A stretch of DNA of 64,000 nt from Halalkaliarchaeum sp. AArc-CO (lineage in GTDB: Archaea > Halobacteriota > Halobacteria > Halobacteriales > Haloferacaceae), in NCBI RefSeq assembly GCF_024972735.1, contig NZ_CP087723.1:1984001-2048000 (forward strand), read 5' to 3'. This document shows positions 60,177 to 64,000 of this stretch, piece by piece; the first letter of the stretch is position 1; each line of letters opens with the position of its first letter. The position numbers and the translations under genes were made by a program. A model generated the notes under the pieces. It was not told the DNA's origin and did no database searches. It was given only the letters and a program-made list of their open reading frames with translations.

Positions 60177-61983
60177 CGGAGATACCGGTGCCGACGGCGA
60201 GGCAGCCAGTGTCCGCGAGCTGGACACCGAGACGATCGAACGGATCGCCGCCGGCGAGGTGACCACCCGGCCGGCGCGGGTCGTCGCCGAACTCGTCGAA
60301 AATGCCCTCGACGCCGGAGCCTCCAGAGTCGAAGTCACGGTCGACGGCGACGGGACGGATCGGGAGAACCGGGAGTCAGCGGAACCCACCGGCCGTTCCG
60401 GACGGATCCGCGTCGCCGACGACGGCTGTGGAATGAGTCGACGGGACGCCGAACTCGCGGTCGAACCGCACACGACGAGCAAGATCGAGACGGCGGACGA
60501 TCTCCGGCGGATCGACACCCTCGGTTTCCGGGGCGAGGCGCTCGCGGCGATCGCGGAGGCGGCGACGCTCGACGTCCTCACTAACGACGGCGGCGACCGG
60601 GGGACTCGCGTACTCGTCGAACGCGGCGAAAAGACGGTCGCCGACGCCGGCCGGGGCCGGGGTACCACCGTCGAGGTAACCGACCTGTTCGCCGACCGAC
60701 CAGCCCGGCTGGCGTCGCTTTCGGATCCGGACACGGAGTTTTCACGGATCTCGACGCTCGTCGCGGACTACGCGCTCGCGCGCCCCGACGTGGCGTTCGT
60801 GCTGGTTCACGACGGTCGGGAGACGCTCTCGACGAACGGCGACGGTGTCCGTGGGGCGCTGTTGTCGGTGTACGGCAGGGAGGTGGCCCGCCGGGCGATC
60901 GGACTGGATCGGACCGTCGAGATCGGCGCCGGTGAGATCGACGCGAGCGAGGAGCCCCCGAACGGTCCCTTCACCCCGAACGACCCCCTCACCCCGGACG
61001 ATCCCTTCGAGTGTCGGATCCAGGGGGCGATCGTCTCGCCGGCCGAGACCAGGGCCACGGGGGAGGCCACCCGGGTCGCGATCGGGGGTCGCCCCGTGTC
61101 GAACGCCGGGCTCGCCCGGGCGGTCGAATCCGGGTTCGGGACGCTGCTTCCCGAGGGACGCCACCCGATCGTCGCGATCGACGTCCGGCTGCCACCCAGG
61201 CTCGTCGACGCGAACGTCCATCCGGCGAAACGGACGGTCGCCCTGTCCGTCTCCGAGACGGTGAAGACAGCAATCGAGGCCGTCGTCTCCGACGGACTCG
61301 AGACCGCAGACGTCGAGCGTGCCGCCGCCGCGCCGACGGACTTCGCGACCCCGCTCGAATCCGGAGACGTCGCGGACGCGACCGGGCCCGCCGCATCGAT
61401 CGCCAGCGCGGACGTCATCGGCCAGTATCGGGAGCTGTATCTGCTGTGTGAACTCGACGGCGACCTGCTCGTCGTCGACGGCCACGCGGCCCACGAACGG
61501 GTGAACTACGAGCGACTCAGGGCGGCTCTCTCCGGTGAACCGATCCCGAACCGGGAGCTGGAGCCGCCGGCGACCGTATCACTCGATCCGGGACACCTCC
61601 CAGTGTTCGAGGCCAACGAGGGGACGATCCGGGAACTCGGCTTCGACGCCGACCCGTTCGGCGGCGACCTGGTCCGGGTGCGGGCGGTGCCAGCCCCGCT
61701 GGGACGGGGGACGGACCCCGAACTGCTCCGTGACGTGCTGGATCGACTGGCCGACGGCGGCACACCGGATCGGCGACGAGACCGGCTGCTCCGGGACCTG
61801 GCGTGCCATCCGTCGCTATCGGCGGGAGAGACGCTGACCGACTCGGAAGCGAACGCGCTGCTGGACCGGCTCGCGGAGTGTGATGAACCGTACGCCTGTC
61901 CCCACGGACGGCCCACGCTGGTGCGAATCGAGGAGGCGACGCTCGCCCGGGAGTTCGGCCGCGAGCAGACCCGGTTCCGGTGA
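60169..61983 (+). CDS. mutL: DNA mismatch repair protein MutL
   Basis: 604-aa MutL with the N-terminal GHKL ATPase ([33 protein letters not shown]) and a C-terminal dimerisation/endonuclease domain. The nuclease motif reads [13 protein letters not shown], keeping Asp, His and both Glu of DQHA-x2-E-x4-E but with Gly for Gln. CPHGRPT is present near the end, so a nicking function is likely. The ATG at 60169 overlaps mutS by 8 bp, so MutS and MutL are co-translated. Confidence 0.95.
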   Translation: MSDGDTGADGEAASVRELDTETIERIAAGEVTTRPARVVAELVENALDAGASRVEVTVDGDGTDRENRESAEPTGRSGRIRVADDGCGMSRRDAELAVEPHTTSKIETADDLRRIDTLGFRGEALAAIAEAATLDVLTNDGGDRGTRVLVERGEKTVADAGRGRGTTVEVTDLFADRPARLASLSDPDTEFSRISTLVADYALARPDVAFVLVHDGRETLSTNGDGVRGALLSVYGREVARRAIGLDRTVEIGAGEIDASEEPPNGPFTPNDPLTPDDPFECRIQGAIVSPAETRATGEATRVAIGGRPVSNAGLARAVESGFGTLLPEGRHPIVAIDVRLPPRLVDANVHPAKRTVALSVSETVKTAIEAVVSDGLETADVERAAAAPTDFATPLESGDVADATGPAASIASADVIGQYRELYLLCELDGDLLVVDGHAAHERVNYERLRAALSGEPIPNRELEPPATVSLDPGHLPVFEANEGTIRELGFDADPFGGDLVRVRAVPAPLGRGTDPELLRDVLDRLADGGTPDRRRDRLLRDLACHPSLSAGETLTDSEANALLDRLAECDEPYACPHGRPTLVRIEEATLAREFGREQTRFR

Positions 61984-62068
61984 GGTGAGCCCTCACCCCG
62001 CCCCACGGCCGGAGTCCGGGTTCGATCCCACTCGAAAGGCTTAGTGACGCGCCCGCTCCAGGACGGAT

Positions 62069-63565
62069 ATGCGCGACTGCTTCGAGCTGCGGGACGCCGA
62101 CTGTCTCGGCCGGATCGGGGAGCTGTCCGTCCCCAGGGCCGACGCAGTCGTCGAGACGCCGGCGCTGATGCCGGTGATCAACCCGAACCTGGAGACGATC
62201 GCTCCGTCCCGTCTGCGTGGGGAGTTCGGCGCCGAGATACTGATCACCAACTCCTACATCATCCACTCGAACGACGACCTCCGGGAACAGGCCCGGTCGG
62301 TAGGGCTCCACGAAATGCTCGGATTCGACGGCGTCATCGCCACGGACTCGGGGTCGTTCCAGCTCGCCGAGTACGGCGACATCGACGTGACGACCGAGGA
62401 GATCCTCGCGTTCCAGCGGGAGATCGGCTCCGACGTCGCCACCCCTGTCGACATTCCGACGCCGCCGGACGTGGACCGCGAGCAGGCCGAACGGGACCTC
62501 GAGACGACCGCGATGGCGCTGTCGGACGCCGAGGCCGCAAACACCGGAGAGATGCTCGTCAACGCACCGATCCAGGGATCGACGTATCCGGATCTCCGAG
62601 AGCAGGCCGCCGAACGCGCCGGCGAAACCGACCTCGACGTGTTCCCCGTCGGCGCCGTCGTCCCCCTGATGAACAGCTACCGCTACGGCGAGATGATCGA
62701 GGCCGTCCTCGCCGCAAAGCGGGGGCTCGGTCCGGCCGCCCCCGTCCACCTGTTCGGAGCGGGCCACCCGATGACGTTCGCGCTGGCGGTCGCGGCGGGG
62801 TGTGACCTGTTCGATTCCGCGGCGTATGCGATCTACGCCCGCGACGGACGATATCTCACCGCGTCCGGAACGGAGCACCTTTCGGAGCTGTCGTATCTCC
62901 CGTGCTCGTGTCCAGTCTGCGTCGAACACACCCCCGACGAACTGCGAGACGCCGACGAAGCGGAGACCGAGCGGCTGCTCGCCGAGCACAACCTCCACGT
63001 CAGCTTCGGGGAGCTCCGCCGGATCAAGGAGGCGATCCGGCAGGGGCGCCTGCTCGAACTCGTCGAGCGTCGGGCCCGGGGACATCCCGCACTCCTGGAT
63101 GGCTACCGAGCGTTGCTCGACGGCGCAACACAGCTGGAACGAGAGGATCCCACCTCGAAGGGGACGTTCTTCGCCGTCTCCCCCGAAAGCGCTCGCCGAC
63201 CCGAGGTCCGCCGGCACCACGAGCGGCTCGATCGGCTCGAGGTTCCCGACAGCGTACTGGTCACCGAAGGTGGGGTCCCGAGAACACACGAGTACGACGC
63301 CGTCTGGCGTATCAAGCCGCCGTTCGGGCCGTATCCCCGTGAACTCGCAGAGACGTATCCGCTCACCGTACAGACGCCCGATCGATCCGAGGAAACCGCC
63401 CAGCGTGCCGCCGCCGACGGCGTCGCCCGGCTGGCCGAGGTGGCGCCGGAGAGCCGGATCCGTCTTGCACACGACGACTGGGTCGACTCGGCGATCGATC
63501 GACTTCCCGACCGGGTCGAACTCGAAAGCCTCGCGGCGATCGAGCGCCGAAACGACGACGGGTGA
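62069..63565 (+). CDS. tgtA: Archaeal tRNA-guanine transglycosylase
   Basis: 498-aa enzyme that exchanges guanine 15 of tRNAs for preQ0, the first tRNA step of archaeosine. The substrate Asp is in [13 protein letters not shown], and QGSTYPDLR and [16 protein letters not shown] are family blocks. The zinc site is formed by PCSCPVC with a later His. The C-terminal extension carries the archaeal C1 domain only; the PUA-type part is in the neighbour arcS. It is followed 108 bp later by arcS, so the two archaeosine genes act together. Confidence 0.95.
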   Translation: MRDCFELRDADCLGRIGELSVPRADAVVETPALMPVINPNLETIAPSRLRGEFGAEILITNSYIIHSNDDLREQARSVGLHEMLGFDGVIATDSGSFQLAEYGDIDVTTEEILAFQREIGSDVATPVDIPTPPDVDREQAERDLETTAMALSDAEAANTGEMLVNAPIQGSTYPDLREQAAERAGETDLDVFPVGAVVPLMNSYRYGEMIEAVLAAKRGLGPAAPVHLFGAGHPMTFALAVAAGCDLFDSAAYAIYARDGRYLTASGTEHLSELSYLPCSCPVCVEHTPDELRDADEAETERLLAEHNLHVSFGELRRIKEAIRQGRLLELVERRARGHPALLDGYRALLDGATQLEREDPTSKGTFFAVSPESARRPEVRRHHERLDRLEVPDSVLVTEGGVPRTHEYDAVWRIKPPFGPYPRELAETYPLTVQTPDRSEETAQRAAADGVARLAEVAPESRIRLAHDDWVDSAIDRLPDRVELESLAAIERRNDDG

Positions 63566-63673
63566 TCGGCCGCAAGGAGAGGGAGCGATCGGTCGGTTGT
63601 CCCGGCCTGCGCCGGTGTAAGATCCCGGCGACGGAACGCAAAAGCTTCCCGCCTCCGGGTGCGATCCGTTTTC

Positions 63674-64000
63674 ATGACCGACTACTTCGAAGTCCTCGAG
63701 CGGGACGCCGCCGCCCGGCTCGGGGAGCTCCGGCTCGATCCGCCGGTCGTGACGCCGGCGACGATCGACGGCCGGCTCCGGGACGCCGGCTCGCTGTGGG
63801 CCGCCGATCGGGAGATACCCGAGCCGGACGACTCGGTGTTGACAGTGCTTCCCCACCGGGCGTTTCCGTCCGGAACGCCGCCGGACGTTCGAGAGGCGTT
63901 CGCGGTCGATCCGACCGACGTCGACGCGCCGACCGCTGCAGTCGTCTCCAGTGAAGCTGTCGAGTTGTCGGGCGAGGCGGAGCTCGACATCGCTCCCGGC
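63674..64000 (+). CDS. arcS: Archaeosine synthase, N-terminal part (3' truncated by window)
   Basis: The first 109 codons of a protein beginning MTDYFEVLERDAAARLGELR, the start of archaeosine synthase (ArcS/TgtA2), which with its partner converts preQ0-tRNA to archaeosine. The residues LRLDPPVVTPATID and LTVLPHRAFPSGTP fit the N-terminal TGT-like domain. The rest lies beyond base 64000. The neighbour tgtA supports the call. Confidence 0.85.
   Translation, partial: MTDYFEVLERDAAARLGELRLDPPVVTPATIDGRLRDAGSLWAADREIPEPDDSVLTVLPHRAFPSGTPPDVREAFAVDPTDVDAPTAAVVSSEAVELSGEAELDIAPG

Noticed and set aside
58080-60734. Long open frame on the minus strand opposite mutS and mutL
   Set aside because: It is a composition shadow: high third-position GC keeps the antisense frame open. 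The protein has no domain, and mutS/mutL on the other strand are certain. The same holds for long antisense frames at 61517-63856, 38676-40772, 15022-16167 and 13132-14400.

Overview
The window is a stretch of chromosome from a haloarchaeon (class Halobacteria). The evidence is high GC, strongly acidic proteins, archaeal TATA boxes about 26 nt ahead of leaderless starts, and archaeal information-processing genes: aIF2 gamma, RpoE1, Spt4, aCPSF1, Hef, Orc/Cdc6, archaeosine TGT and ArcS. The genus cannot be fixed from the sequence alone. About 70 protein genes are called. No rRNA, tRNA, CRISPR array or insertion sequence was found. The first gene (methionyl-tRNA synthetase) and the last (archaeosine synthase) are cut by the window edges.

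Layout. 1-6.4 kb: metG end, a DRG GTPase, a Zn alcohol dehydrogenase, a cupin, and an aminotransferase plus D-2-hydroxyacid dehydrogenase operon behind a striking inverted repeat. 6.5-11.5 kb: a more AT-rich accessory patch with a methyltransferase, two convergent CPBP membrane proteases, small membrane proteins and two winged-helix regulators. 11.5-21.8 kb: haloarchaeal conserved proteins, a PGF-CTERM surface protein, a universal stress protein, a TIGR00300-type ornithine cyclodeaminase, purC and aCPSF1. 21.8-29.2 kb: a lipoprotein serpin, then the translation/transcription cluster aIF2 gamma, PIN, rpoE1, spt4, dephospho-CoA kinase and rtcA, then a four-CBS protein. 29.3-37.4 kb: Hef, a bacterial-type PanD, a double-RCK potassium channel, small membrane proteins and a phosphoribosyltransferase.

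37.4-48.4 kb is an 11-kb run of minus-strand genes that looks like an organic-acid or amino-acid uptake and breakdown island: two MFS transporters, a TAXI-type TRAP transporter (binding protein plus fused permease), a universal stress protein, a Cat1-type CoA-transferase overlapping a MaoC hydratase, an FAD amine oxidase and a leucine-dehydrogenase-like enzyme. Several short palindromes lie in its promoters.

48.7-56.1 kb holds glutaredoxin, the sugar regulator gfcR overlapping glucose dehydrogenase, a SufU-like scaffold, an Orc/Cdc6 homologue, an MFS transporter and a CBS/zinc-ribbon protein. 56.2-64 kb holds uridine kinase, an alkyltransferase-like protein without its catalytic cysteine facing mutS-mutL, and the archaeosine genes tgtA and arcS.

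Points most worth a second look are the Cys-less alkyltransferase beside mutSL, the lipoprotein serpin with an Asp at its predicted P1 site, PanD in an archaeon, the CPBP/regulator patch, the TRAP/CoA-transferase/hydratase island, and several candidate operators and small genes.
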